A stretch of 64,000 bases of DNA from JAXLRU01 sp046330935 (GTDB lineage: Bacteria > Actinomycetota > Actinomycetes > Actinomycetales > Kineosporiaceae): positions 682,001-746,000 of the forward strand of contig JAXLRU010000002.1 of assembly GCA_046330935.1 (NCBI GenBank), read 5' to 3'. A program made the translations under genes and the position numbers. The notes beneath the pieces were generated by a model. It worked only from the letters and a program-made list of their open reading frames with translations. It did no database searches and was not told the DNA's origin. Below, one piece after another: positions 51,787 to 61,127 of the stretch (position 1 is the first letter of the stretch; every line of letters begins with the position of its first letter).

Positions 51787-52242
51787 ATGACGACCCCGGC
51801 GGCGGTCCCGCCCTACGCGGTGCAGATCACGCTCGACTGCGCCCGCCCGCACGAGCTCGCCGAATGGTGGGCGCAGGTCCTGGGCTGGGAGGTCGAGCCG
51901 CAGGACGAATCGTTCATCCGCAGCATGATCGAGCAGGGTCACGCCACCGAGGCCGACACCGCCACCCACCGCGGCCGCCTCGTCTGGCGCGAGGGGGTGG
52001 CCCTGCAGGCGCCCGAGGGCTCCCCGCAGCGCGTGCGCTGGTACCTGCAGGCGGTGCCCGAGGGCAAGGCGGTCAAGAACCGCATGCACCTCGACCTCCG
52101 CCCCCCGGGCGGGGACGGCGTGCGAGAGGCGCACCGGCAGCGGCTGCGCGACCTCGGCGCTCGCGAGGTGGGCGGCGGGCGACAGGGCGCCTACACGTGG
52201 ACGGTCTGGGCCGATCCCGAGGGCAACGAGTTCTGCCTCTGA
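51787..52242 (+). CDS. VOC family protein
   Basis: 151 residues from ATG 51787. AVQITLDCARPHELAEWWAQ and VKNRMHLDLRPPGGDGVREA with WADPEGNEFCL are typical of the glyoxalase-like VOC_4 proteins, with HLD and the final Glu as potential metal ligands. It begins 9 bp after the MFS gene, so a detoxification pair is possible. It ends 2 bp before the convergent pcnA stop. Confidence 0.88.
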   Translation: MTTPAAVPPYAVQITLDCARPHELAEWWAQVLGWEVEPQDESFIRSMIEQGHATEADTATHRGRLVWREGVALQAPEGSPQRVRWYLQAVPEGKAVKNRMHLDLRPPGGDGVREAHRQRLRDLGAREVGGGRQGAYTWTVWADPEGNEFCL

Positions 52243-52244
52243 GC

Positions 52245-53726
52245 TCAGCCCTGCTGCTCGCCCCACCAGCGCACGAGCTCGGCCCGCGCCTCGTCGGGGT
52301 CGAGCGGGCCGCGGTCCAGGCGCAGCTCCTTGAGGAACGCCCACGCCCGGCCGACGTCGCGGCCCGGCGGGATGCCGAGGATCTCCATGATCGCGTTGCC
52401 GTCGAGGTCGGGGCGGACGGCGGCCAGCTCCTCCTCGGCGCGCAGCCGGTCGATGCGCACCTCGAGGTCGTCGTAGGCGGCCGAGAGGCGGTCGGCCTTG
52501 CGCTTGTTGCGGGTGGTGCAGTCGGAGCGGGTCAGCTTGTGCAGCCGCTCCAGCAGCGGGCCGGCGTCGGTGACGTAGCGGCGCACCGCCGAGTCGGTCC
52601 ACTCGCCGTCGCCGTAGCCGTGGAACCGCAGGTGCAGCTCCACCAGGCGCGACACCTGCTTCGTCGTCTCCTTGTCGAAGCGCAGCGCCCGCATCCGCTT
52701 GGCCGTGAGCTTCGCCCCCACCAGCTCGTGGTGGTGGAAGCTCACCCCGCCGCCCGACTCGAACCGCCGCGTCGCGGGCTTGCCGACGTCGTGCAGCAGC
52801 GCCGCGAGCCGCAGCACCAGGTCGGGGCCGGGGACGGCGCCGTCGGGGCCGTCCTCCAGGGCGATCGCCTGGTCGAGCACCGTCAGCGTGTGCTCGTAGA
52901 CGTCCTTGTGCCGGTGGTGCTCGTCGATCTCCAGGCGCAGGGCGGGCAGCTCGGGCAGGACGACGTCGGCGATGCCCGTCGTCACCAGCAGGTGCAGGCC
53001 GGCGCGCGGGTGCCGCCCCAGCAGCGTCTTCTCCAGCTCCACGCGCACGCGCTCCGCCGAGACGATGCCGATCCGCGAGGCCATCGACGTCATCGCCTCG
53101 CGCACGTCCTCGCGCACGGTGAACCCCAGCTGCGAGCAGAAGCGCGCCGCGCGCATCATCCGCAACGGGTCGTCGTCGAAGCTCGCCTGCGGCGTCCCGG
53201 GGGTGCGCAGCACGCCCGCGGCGAGGTCCTCCAGGCCCCCGAACGGGTCGACGAACGTGCGCTGCGGCAGCAGCACGGCCATCGCGTTCACGGTGAAGTC
53301 GCGGCGCACGAGGTCGCCCTCGAGGTCGTCGCCGAAGGCCACGACGGGCTTGCGGGAGTCGGCGTCGTACTGCTCCGTGCGGTAGGTCGTGACCTCCACC
53401 ACGTGCTCGCCCTTGCGGGCACCGATCGTGCCGAACTCCTTGCCGATGTCCCAGTGCGCGTCGCCCCACCGCTTCAACAGCCGCGACGTCGTCTCCGGCC
53501 GCGCGTCGGTGGTGAAGTCGAGGTCGGGGCTGCGCCTGCCGAGCAGGGCGTCCCGCACGGGGCCGCCGACCAGCGCCAGCGTGTGCCCGGCCTCGGCGAA
53601 CACCCTGCCCAGGTCGGTCAGGAGGGCGTCGATCGGCGCCAGCGCGGTGATCAGGTCGCGCTGCGCCCTGGCCACCGCGGCCGGATCGGCCGCCGGGGGC
53701 GGGGTGGGGGAAGGCTGCGAGCGCAC
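52245..53726 (-). CDS. pcnA: CCA tRNA nucleotidyltransferase/poly(A) polymerase-family enzyme
   Basis: 493 residues from a GTG at 53726; upstream codons are Arg-rich. The class II nucleotidyltransferase core is LALVGGPVRDALLGRRSPDL followed by DFTTDA, with the catalytic D-L-D. VRRDFTVNAMAVLLPQ and DPLRMMRAARFCSQLGF are the template-binding motifs. A C-terminal HD domain is visible as LAALLHDVGKPATR with HHHELVGAKL. It adds or repairs the CCA end of tRNAs. It is divergent from the Nudix gene, as in other actinomycetes. Confidence 0.95.
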   Translation of the reverse strand: MRSQPSPTPPPAADPAAVARAQRDLITALAPIDALLTDLGRVFAEAGHTLALVGGPVRDALLGRRSPDLDFTTDARPETTSRLLKRWGDAHWDIGKEFGTIGARKGEHVVEVTTYRTEQYDADSRKPVVAFGDDLEGDLVRRDFTVNAMAVLLPQRTFVDPFGGLEDLAAGVLRTPGTPQASFDDDPLRMMRAARFCSQLGFTVREDVREAMTSMASRIGIVSAERVRVELEKTLLGRHPRAGLHLLVTTGIADVVLPELPALRLEIDEHHRHKDVYEHTLTVLDQAIALEDGPDGAVPGPDLVLRLAALLHDVGKPATRRFESGGGVSFHHHELVGAKLTAKRMRALRFDKETTKQVSRLVELHLRFHGYGDGEWTDSAVRRYVTDAGPLLERLHKLTRSDCTTRNKRKADRLSAAYDDLEVRIDRLRAEEELAAVRPDLDGNAIMEILGIPPGRDVGRAWAFLKELRLDRGPLDPDEARAELVRWWGEQQG

Positions 53727-53844
53727 GACCGACAAGCGTGCCAGATCCCGCCGCCCCCGTGCTGCGCGCCGCCGTCGCGGACGACGCGGGGCGAGCGCCG
53801 GTGGCGAACCGCCCCGCGAGCGCGTCACTAGTTACAGTGACCGC

Positions 53845-54324
53845 ATGCCACGCCCGCCCAGACCCTTCTCCCGTCGTCGCGTGACGACGGTCGAGGAGAC
53901 GTCGGCGGGCGGCATCGTCGTCGACACCACCGGTGAGCTGGCCCGCGCCGCCGTGATCGCGCGGCACAACCGGGCCGGCCGGCTGGAGTGGTGCCTGCCC
54001 AAGGGGCACCTGGAGGGCGAGGAGACGGCCGAGCAGGCCGCCGTCCGCGAGATCCGCGAGGAGACGGGCATCCAGGGCGAGGTGATCGCCACCCTCGGCA
54101 GCATCGACTACTGGTTCGTCGTCGAGGGGCGCCGCGTCCACAAGCTCGTGCACCACTACCTGCTGCGGGCCACCGGCGGCGAGCTGAGCATCGAGGGCGA
54201 TCCCGACCAGGAGGCCACCGACGTCGCGTGGGTGCCGATGGCCGAGCTCGCGGCGCTGCTCGCGTTCCCCAACGAGCGTCGGATCGCCCGCCAGGCGGCC
54301 GACGTGCTCGCGGATCTCAGGTGA
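53845..54324 (+). CDS. Nudix hydrolase
   Basis: 159 residues from ATG 53845. The Nudix box GHLEGEETAEQAAVREIREE followed by TGI is complete. The domain starts with TSAGGIVVDTTGELARAAVI. TAGTTACAGT just upstream could be a -10 of a leaderless transcript. It hydrolyses a nucleoside diphosphate derivative; the exact substrate is unknown. Its stop overlaps the start of the DUF6049-MurJ gene (GTGA), which ties it to that envelope block. From memory, Rv3908 occupies the same place in M. tuberculosis. Confidence 0.94.
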   Translation: MPRPPRPFSRRRVTTVEETSAGGIVVDTTGELARAAVIARHNRAGRLEWCLPKGHLEGEETAEQAAVREIREETGIQGEVIATLGSIDYWFVVEGRRVHKLVHHYLLRATGGELSIEGDPDQEATDVAWVPMAELAALLAFPNERRIARQAADVLADLR

Positions 54325-57300
54325 CCCGCTTCGGCCTGCTCCCCCGGACGATCGCGCTGACCGGAGCCGCCCTGATCGGCGCCCTGCTGGCCGGCGGCGG
54401 GTTCGTCGCGCAGGCCGCGCCGAGCCCCTCGCCCAGCCCGTCCCCCTCCGCGCAGCCCGCGGCCACCCCCGTCACGCTGCGCCTGACCGAGCTGTCCCCC
54501 GCGTCCCTGACGGCCGACGACGTGCTGCGGGTGCGCGGCACCGTCACCGGGACGTCGTCGTCCCCGCTGCGGGTGCGGCTGCTCCTGCACGAGGGCCGCC
54601 TCGGCACCCGGCCCGACGTCATCGCGTGGTCGGCGGCCCGCCTGGCCGGCCCCGCCGACGCCGACTCCCTCGACGACGAGGCCGCCGGCCTGCTCGACGC
54701 CACCCGCGAGGTCGCCCACGTCGACCTGCCCCGCACCGACGGTCCCACCGCCTTCACCCTGAAGGTCGACGCCGCCGACCTCGACCTCCCCACGCGCCGG
54801 GCGTCGTTCGGGCCCCGTGGCCTGGCCGTGGAGGTGCTGCCCGCCCCGCGCAGGGGGACGAGCACGACGGCGTCGGAGGACGACGTCCTCGCCCGCGAGA
54901 CGACGTTCGCGGTGTGGCGGCCCCGCCCCGACTCCCCCGACTACTCCCCCACGCGCCTGTCCGTGCTCGTGCCGCTGACCGGCGTCGCCGCGCCCGACCT
55001 CGCCTCGCCCGCGAGCGCCGACGTCGCCCTCGCCCCCGGCGGGCGGCTGGAGCAGGTCATGGCCGCCACCGACGCCCCCGGCATCGGGTGGATCGTCGAC
55101 CCGGCGCTGGTCACGGCCGTGGCGCGGCGCGGCGGCGTCCTTGAGGACGCTCCCGCCCCCCTGCCCGGCCAGACCCCGGCGCCGACGCCGAGCTCCGCCG
55201 GCCCCTCGACGTCCCCCTCGGGGTCGGTGTCCCCCTCCGGTTCCCCGACCGGCGCGCCGACGCCGACGGCCTCCTCGACCGATGCCACGGGCGCCGACAA
55301 CGGGGGTGACCCTGGCCGCGCCCGGGCGCGCAGCTGGATCGACGGCCTCGCCCTGGCGAGCCGGTCCCGCGACGTCGCGTGGCTGCCCTGGGGGGACCCG
55401 GACGTCCCCGCAGTCGCGGGAGCGAAGGCCGGCGACCTGCTGACGCAGGCGTCGCAGCACGCCAGGGACGTCGTCGACGACGTGCTCGGCGCCGACTCCG
55501 ACACCGTCTGGGGCCTCATGGACGAGGGCCCGGTGACCCAGCCCGGGGTCGACGCCCTGGCTGCGTCGGGGCGGCGCACCGTGGTGGTCCGGGCGCCGGC
55601 TCCCCCGGCCAAGGGCGCCACCCCACCGGTCGCGCACCGGGTGAAGGCCCGCGCCGGTGACGTCACCGTCCTCGGCGCCGACCCGGCGATCTCCGCCGCG
55701 CTGACCGCCGCGGCAGACCCCGAGACCACGGTCGTGGCCACCCAGCGCCTGCTCGCCGAGCTCGCCGCGGTCACGCTCGAAGACCGCGACGCCGGCCGCC
55801 AGGTGCTCGCCGTCACCCCACGCAGCTGGACGCCGTCCGGGCAGGCCCTGCAGCGCGCCCTCACGGCCCTGCGGGGGGCCGACTGGGTGCAGCTGCGCCG
55901 GCCGACCGAGCTCGGCCTCTCGCCGTCGGCCCCCGAGCAGCGCCTCGATCGGGTCTCGGCCCCCGGGGGTGCCCGGCCCCTGGACGGGGGGCACGTCAAG
56001 GCCGTCGGCGACGCGTTCGCCCACCTGCAGACGTTCTCGGGCTCCCTCGGCGACCCCGAGGCGGTCCTCGGGTCGGGCCGCGAGCAGGCGCTCTCGCTGG
56101 TGTCGGCCTCCTGGCGGGGGCAGTCCGCGGCGGCGCTGGCCACCGCCCGGGCACCGCTCACCTCCACCGCCCGCAACCTGCTGGGCGGGGTCTCCATCGT
56201 GCAGGGCGGGCCGTACAACGTCGTCACCTCCAAGGGCGACCTGCCGCTGCAGCTGCGCAACCGCACCCCCTACGACCTCACCGTGCAGCTGCGCCTGCAG
56301 CCGCAGTCCGGGCAGGTCGAGACGCCCGCGCCGTTGACGGTGCGGCTGCCCGCGCGCAGCCCCTCGCACCGGGTCCTCGTGCCCCTGCGCACCGTGGCGA
56401 GCGGCGACGTCTCGGTCGTCGCGCAGCTGAACACGCCGCAGGGCCGGCGGATCAGCCCCAAGGTGACGCTGGTGCTGCGGGTGCGGCGCGAGTGGGAGTC
56501 GCGAGGGCTGATCGCGCTGATCACGGTCACCGGCGGCCTGCTGGTCGTCGGGATCCTGCGCACCGTGCGCCGCGGGCGAAAGCGGATCCGCGCCGAGGAC
56601 GTGCCCGACATCGACGACCTCGCCGTGGCCCAGGAGGAGCGACGCCGCAGCGGCGTGCTCGTGGCCGCCGGTGGGGTGTCCGGGGTGACCGCGTCCGTCG
56701 CCGCCCCGCTCGTCTCGGGGACCCTCGCGGGCGCGTCCCGGGCCGCGACCCCGCTCGATCCGGCAGGCGGCGGGCGCGCCGCGGGCGACGGCCCCGACTC
56801 GGGCGACCTCCCGCCCCCGTCGCAGGGGGCCGGGGTGCCGCCCGAGGGAGGCGAGCCCGGCGACGAGCGCGACGAGGCGCCCGCCGCGGCCCAGCTCGCC
56901 CGCAACAGCGCCCTCATGGCCGCGGGGACGCTCACCTCCCGCCTGCTGGGATTCGCCCGCGTCTCGGTGCTCGCGGCGGCGATCGGCATGTCGGGCGAAT
57001 GGGCCGACGCGTTCTCGGTCGCCAACAAGATCCCCAACATCGTGTTCATGCTGATCGCGGGGGGCGTGCTCAACGCCGTCCTCGTCCCGCAGATCACGCG
57101 CGCGGCCCGGATGGGGCGCGAGGGCGAGATCTTCGTCGACCGCCTGCTCAGCGCCGCGATCTTCATCCTCGCGCTGATCACGGTGATCGTCACGGCGGCC
57201 GCACCCCTGCTGGCGCGGCTGTACTCGGGCGGCGACGTCACGCCGGCGCAGGTGTCGCTGGCCACGGTGTTCGCCTTCTGGTGCCTGCCGCAGGTGTTCT

Positions 57301-58550
57301 TCTACGGGCTGTACACGGTGTGGGGGCAGGTGCTCAACGCCCGCGGCGCGTTCGGCGCGTACATGTGGGCGCCCGTCGTCAACAACGTGGTGGCGATCGC
57401 CGGACTGGTCGTGTTCATCGCCGTCGAGGGGGCGGTGGGCGCCACCGACGGTCGCTCGGCGACGTCCTGGACCGGCGGATCGGTGGCGCTGCTGGCCGGC
57501 ACGGCCACGCTCGGCGTCGTCGCCCAGGCCCTCGTGCTGTGGCCGGTCCTGCGGCGCACGGGCTTCTCGTGGCGGCCGCGCTGGGGCTGGCGAGGGGTCG
57601 GCCTGGGGTCGGCGAGCCGCGTCGCGGGCTGGACGTTCGCCGCCGTCGTCCTCGCCCAGCTCGGGTACATCGTGACGTCGAAGGTGCTGACGTCGGCCGG
57701 CGGGCTCGCCGTGGCCGCGCACGGCGAGGAGGGCGCCCGCACCGGCTCGGCGCTCTACGACAACGCGTTCCTGCTGTTCATGCTGCCGCACTCGCTCGTG
57801 GCGGTCTCCCTGGTCACCGCCCTGTTCACGCGCCTGTCGCGGGCCGCGCAGGCGGGCGACACCGGCGCCGTCCGCGCCGACCTGTCGCTGGGCATGCGCA
57901 CCATGGCCACGGCCAGCATCCTCGCGACGGCGGGGATCATGTCGCTGGCGCCGGTCGCCGTCCGGCTGCTCCACTGGAACCCGGGCGCCGCCTACGGCGC
58001 CATGGCGATGAGCGTCGGCATGGTCGCGTTCAGCGCCTCCTACCTGCAGCAACGCGTGTTCTACGCCTACGAGGACGCCCGCACGCCGTTCTGGGTGCAG
58101 GTGCCCGCGGTGGCCGTCACCGTGACCGGCTCGCTGCTGGCCCGCCACCTGCTCGACCCGCAGTGGGTGCTCGTCGGCGTCGGCCTCGGGATGAGTGCGG
58201 CGAACCTGCTCACGAGCACCCTCCTCGCGCGGCTGCTGTCGCGGCGCCTGGGCGGGGCGGACGGCGCGCGCGTCCTGTCCGTGCACGCCCGGCTCGCCGT
58301 GGCCGGCGCCCTCGCCGGCGGCCTGGCCTGGTTGACCGTCCACGGCGTCGTGCGCGGGTTCGGGGACCTGTCCCTGGCGTCCGCCGGCACGACCGCCTCG
58401 GGTGCCGCCCTCACCGGTGGCCTGATCGTCCTGCTCGGCGTCTACGTCGGCGCCGCGCGGCTGCTGCGCGTCCGCGAGATCGACCTCGCGCTGGGCCCCG
58501 TGCTGCGCCGGGTCTCCGGGCTCACCGCCCGCGTGGCGCGCCGCCGCTGA
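54321..58550 (+). CDS. murJ: DUF6049-MurJ fusion: lipid II flippase with extracytoplasmic domain
   Basis: 1409 residues from a GTG at 54321 with no stop between the two halves. Residues 1-30 are a signal peptide or anchor (LLPRTIALTGAALIGALLAG), then a DUF6049-like external region with Pro/Ser-rich linkers to about residue 725, a membrane segment (GLIALITVTGGLLVVGILRT, about 729-748) and a cytoplasmic linker of about 110 residues. Residues 858-1409 are a full MurJ: NSALMAAGTLTSRLLGFARV, IPNIVFMLIAGGVLNAVLVP and 13-14 membrane segments. In other actinomycetes I know of, these are adjacent separate genes. MurJ flips lipid II for wall synthesis. Confidence 0.88.
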   Translation: MTRFGLLPRTIALTGAALIGALLAGGGFVAQAAPSPSPSPSPSAQPAATPVTLRLTELSPASLTADDVLRVRGTVTGTSSSPLRVRLLLHEGRLGTRPDVIAWSAARLAGPADADSLDDEAAGLLDATREVAHVDLPRTDGPTAFTLKVDAADLDLPTRRASFGPRGLAVEVLPAPRRGTSTTASEDDVLARETTFAVWRPRPDSPDYSPTRLSVLVPLTGVAAPDLASPASADVALAPGGRLEQVMAATDAPGIGWIVDPALVTAVARRGGVLEDAPAPLPGQTPAPTPSSAGPSTSPSGSVSPSGSPTGAPTPTASSTDATGADNGGDPGRARARSWIDGLALASRSRDVAWLPWGDPDVPAVAGAKAGDLLTQASQHARDVVDDVLGADSDTVWGLMDEGPVTQPGVDALAASGRRTVVVRAPAPPAKGATPPVAHRVKARAGDVTVLGADPAISAALTAAADPETTVVATQRLLAELAAVTLEDRDAGRQVLAVTPRSWTPSGQALQRALTALRGADWVQLRRPTELGLSPSAPEQRLDRVSAPGGARPLDGGHVKAVGDAFAHLQTFSGSLGDPEAVLGSGREQALSLVSASWRGQSAAALATARAPLTSTARNLLGGVSIVQGGPYNVVTSKGDLPLQLRNRTPYDLTVQLRLQPQSGQVETPAPLTVRLPARSPSHRVLVPLRTVASGDVSVVAQLNTPQGRRISPKVTLVLRVRREWESRGLIALITVTGGLLVVGILRTVRRGRKRIRAEDVPDIDDLAVAQEERRRSGVLVAAGGVSGVTASVAAPLVSGTLAGASRAATPLDPAGGGRAAGDGPDSGDLPPPSQGAGVPPEGGEPGDERDEAPAAAQLARNSALMAAGTLTSRLLGFARVSVLAAAIGMSGEWADAFSVANKIPNIVFMLIAGGVLNAVLVPQITRAARMGREGEIFVDRLLSAAIFILALITVIVTAAAPLLARLYSGGDVTPAQVSLATVFAFWCLPQVFFYGLYTVWGQVLNARGAFGAYMWAPVVNNVVAIAGLVVFIAVEGAVGATDGRSATSWTGGSVALLAGTATLGVVAQALVLWPVLRRTGFSWRPRWGWRGVGLGSASRVAGWTFAAVVLAQLGYIVTSKVLTSAGGLAVAAHGEEGARTGSALYDNAFLLFMLPHSLVAVSLVTALFTRLSRAAQAGDTGAVRADLSLGMRTMATASILATAGIMSLAPVAVRLLHWNPGAAYGAMAMSVGMVAFSASYLQQRVFYAYEDARTPFWVQVPAVAVTVTGSLLARHLLDPQWVLVGVGLGMSAANLLTSTLLARLLSRRLGGADGARVLSVHARLAVAGALAGGLAWLTVHGVVRGFGDLSLASAGTTASGAALTGGLIVLLGVYVGAARLLRVREIDLALGPVLRRVSGLTARVARRR

Positions 58551-58684
58551 CGTCGGTCGGGTGGTGCCGTGGCCGCCCGCCCACCCCGCCCGCACGTGAC
58601 CCACCGTGGCCCGCCGACCGTGCGGGCGCGCCCGCACGGGTGAGGCCCCTCAAGACCCGGCCCCCGCTGCCGAACCCGAATGCC

Positions 58685-59113
58685 ATGGGTGGTCCGCGAC
58701 GCACAGGCCCCCGGCGTCGTGGGCACGGTGACGCCGGGGCGATCGTCGTCGGCTGGCTGCTGCGGATCACCGTCGCGCTCGTGGTCGTCTCCGTCTCGCT
58801 GTTCGACCTCATCGCCGTCGGCCTCAACCCCCTGCAGGCCGACGACCAGGCGGCGACGGCGGCGCGCGCCGCCCAGCTGAGCTGGCAGACGAGCAAGGAC
58901 CCCGGGGTCGTGCTGTCCTCGGCGCGGACCGCCGTCTCGGGGGGAGCGGGCGAGGTGGTCGTCGCCGACGACGGCGTGCAGTTCGACGCCAAGGGGCGGA
59001 TCACCGTGACCGTCACGCGGACGGCGCACACGCTCGTCCTGGGCCGGATCGCACGACATGTGACGTCGTTGCAGCACTACCTCGAGGCGCAGGGCATGGC
59101 GTCCGCCAGCTGA
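58685..59113 (+). CDS. Small single-pass protein, TadE-like or unknown
   Basis: 142 residues from ATG 58685. A basic N-terminus is followed by one hydrophobic helix (AIVVGWLLRITVALVVVSVS) and a soluble Ala/Val-rich part ending HYLEAQGMASAS. Its layout resembles TadE/G-like pilus assembly proteins or a generic bitopic protein; no family assignment is firm. It lies between MurJ and the pseudokinase on the same strand, a place occupied by a similar small gene in some relatives. Confidence 0.65.
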   Translation: MGGPRRTGPRRRGHGDAGAIVVGWLLRITVALVVVSVSLFDLIAVGLNPLQADDQAATAARAAQLSWQTSKDPGVVLSSARTAVSGGAGEVVVADDGVQFDAKGRITVTVTRTAHTLVLGRIARHVTSLQHYLEAQGMASAS

Positions 59114-59259
59114 CGACGCCCTTCGATGATCACTTTGAGGAGTCGCCCGGGCGCACCACGTGACCGTCGGGTGGTTCCGGCGCGCCCGGGGCGGCGGGGC
59201 TTCCGTACGATGGCCGCGAGGCAGCACGAGGTGGGGTCGAGGGAGGGGGTCGCGTCGAG

Positions 59260-61074
59260 ATGACGAGCACGGTGGGGGCGTCGCCGCCCGAGGTGGGCCA
59301 CGGCACCCTCATCGGCGGCCGTTACCGCCTCGACGCGCCCGTCGCCGCCGTCCTCGCGGACGCCGTGCGCGAATGGTCGGCGGAGGACGTCCAGGACGGC
59401 GCGCGCGTTCGCCTGTGGCTGGCCCGCCCCGGAGCCGCCGCCTCCGATCTGATCGACGCCGCCCGCCGCGCCCGCGCCGTCACGCTCGACGGGCTCGTCC
59501 CCGTGCGCGACGTCGGCTCCGACGAGCACCGCTCGTGGGTCGTCCTCCCCGTGCCCGCCGGGCGCACCCTGCGCCGCCTCCTCGACGGCCAGCCCCTACC
59601 CCCCGAGTCGGCCCGCCGGATCATCGGCGAGGCCGCGCGCGTGCTGGCGCGCAGCGGCGCCCGCGGGCTGCACCACACCCGGCTGTCCACGGCCGACATC
59701 GTCGTGGACGACGACGGCCGGGTGAGCGTGGACGGCGTGGGCATCGCCGCCGTCCGTCAGGGCCTCGTCGTGACCGGGGACGCCGCACGCCGCGCCGACG
59801 CCGTCGGGCTCGTCCGGGCGCTCAACGCCGCGCTGACCGGCCGCTGGCACGGGCCGGCGTCGCTGGCCGCGGGCCTGCCTCAGGCACCCCGGCTCGCAGG
59901 CGCCGTGGTGGGGCCGGCCGACCTCGTCGGCGGCGTCCCGAACGACCTCGACACCCTCTGCCGGGTCACCCTCGGGACCGACCTCGACGGCCCTCTCTCG
60001 CCCCGCGAACTCGCCGAGCAGCTGGCCCCCTGGGCCGAACGCGCTCCCGTGGCCACGCCTGGTGCGCTCGACGCGACGGGTCCCTCGCGGCCCGTCACCG
60101 CCGAGATCGCCCGCGTCGACCTGCGCGCGCCCGCCGCGACGGTGGCGGACGTGCGGGAGGCGCCCTCGGTGGAGCCCGTGGCGGCCGCCGCCCGGCCCTC
60201 CCCCGTGACAGCCTCCGCGTCCCCCACGCCGTCGGCCCCCGGGCCCTCGGCCCCCTCGGCCGCTCAGGGAACCACCGCGGCGCGCTCCGTCGTCCCGGCG
60301 CTGGGCGAGGCCGACATCCCCGCCGCCTACCGGCCCTCCACCTCGGCGGCGACGCTGTGGGACTGGGCCGACAACCCCCTCCCCACCGCGGAGGCCGACT
60401 CCGGCGGCCCGGTGCCGCAGCTGCCCGGCATCGACCCGCTCAGCGTGGCCGCTCCCGACGAGCGCCAGTCCCGCGCGGTGCTCGCGATCATGGCGGTGCT
60501 GGTGCTCGTGGGCCTGGTGGTGGGCGTCGCGGCGGTCCGTGAGATCACCCGCGACGGCCTTCACCTGTTCTCGGACGACGACTCGATCACGCTGCCCCCC
60601 GTGGCGGCCGGGCCGCGCAGCCCCGCGCCGGCGGCCAGCGCCACCGCGGGCCCGGCGTCCGTGCTTCGGGCGATCGCCATGGACCCGCAGGGGGACGGGC
60701 GCGAGAACGACGACGACGCCGGGCGTGCGGTCGACTCGCGCGCCGGCAGCTCGTGGCGCTCCGACCGGTACCGCTCCGCCACGTTCGGCGGGCTCAAGGA
60801 CGGCCTCGGCCTGGCGCTGCAGCTGAGCAAGGGGACCGTCAGCGGCGTCGTCGCCAAGATCGACGGCGAGGGCGGCAAGGTCGAGCTGCGCACCGCGCCC
60901 GGCCCTGACCTGCAGGGCAGCACGGTCGTCGCGACCGCCGACGTGGCCGACGGCACGGCTACCCTGGTCCCCGCACGCCCGGTCACCGGCGCCTACCTGC
61001 TGCTGTGGTTCACGGAACTGCCGCGGGTGGACGGCGGGTACCGCGCCGAGGTGTCCGACGTCCGGGTGCGCTGA
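59260..61074 (+). CDS. Membrane pseudokinase with discoidin-like C-domain (MurJ partner type)
   Basis: 604 residues from ATG 59260. The kinase-like domain (residues 1-270) keeps the fold (LIGGRYRLDAPVAAVLADAV, SWVVLPVPAGRTLRRLLDG) but lost the catalytic set: no VAIK Lys, HRD reads HHTRLSTADIV and DFG reads VDGVG. A Pro/Ala/Ser-rich linker leads to one membrane segment (AVLAIMAVLVLVGLVVGVAA) and an external beta domain (GSSWRSDRYRSATFGGLKDG onward) resembling F5/8-type folds. In mycobacteria this pseudokinase is fused to MurJ; here it is separate. It probably binds FHA proteins (inference). Confidence 0.85.
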   Translation: MTSTVGASPPEVGHGTLIGGRYRLDAPVAAVLADAVREWSAEDVQDGARVRLWLARPGAAASDLIDAARRARAVTLDGLVPVRDVGSDEHRSWVVLPVPAGRTLRRLLDGQPLPPESARRIIGEAARVLARSGARGLHHTRLSTADIVVDDDGRVSVDGVGIAAVRQGLVVTGDAARRADAVGLVRALNAALTGRWHGPASLAAGLPQAPRLAGAVVGPADLVGGVPNDLDTLCRVTLGTDLDGPLSPRELAEQLAPWAERAPVATPGALDATGPSRPVTAEIARVDLRAPAATVADVREAPSVEPVAAAARPSPVTASASPTPSAPGPSAPSAAQGTTAARSVVPALGEADIPAAYRPSTSAATLWDWADNPLPTAEADSGGPVPQLPGIDPLSVAAPDERQSRAVLAIMAVLVLVGLVVGVAAVREITRDGLHLFSDDDSITLPPVAAGPRSPAPAASATAGPASVLRAIAMDPQGDGRENDDDAGRAVDSRAGSSWRSDRYRSATFGGLKDGLGLALQLSKGTVSGVVAKIDGEGGKVELRTAPGPDLQGSTVVATADVADGTATLVPARPVTGAYLLLWFTELPRVDGGYRAEVSDVRVR

Positions 61075-61127
61075 GCCCCGCCACGACCGATGAGGATGCC
61101 CGCCATGCCCGCGACGCCGGCCCGACG

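Noticed and set aside
53988..54320. Upstream extension of the DUF6049-MurJ frame
   Set aside because: This stretch is the Nudix gene read in another frame; the signal peptide starts right after the GTG at 54321.
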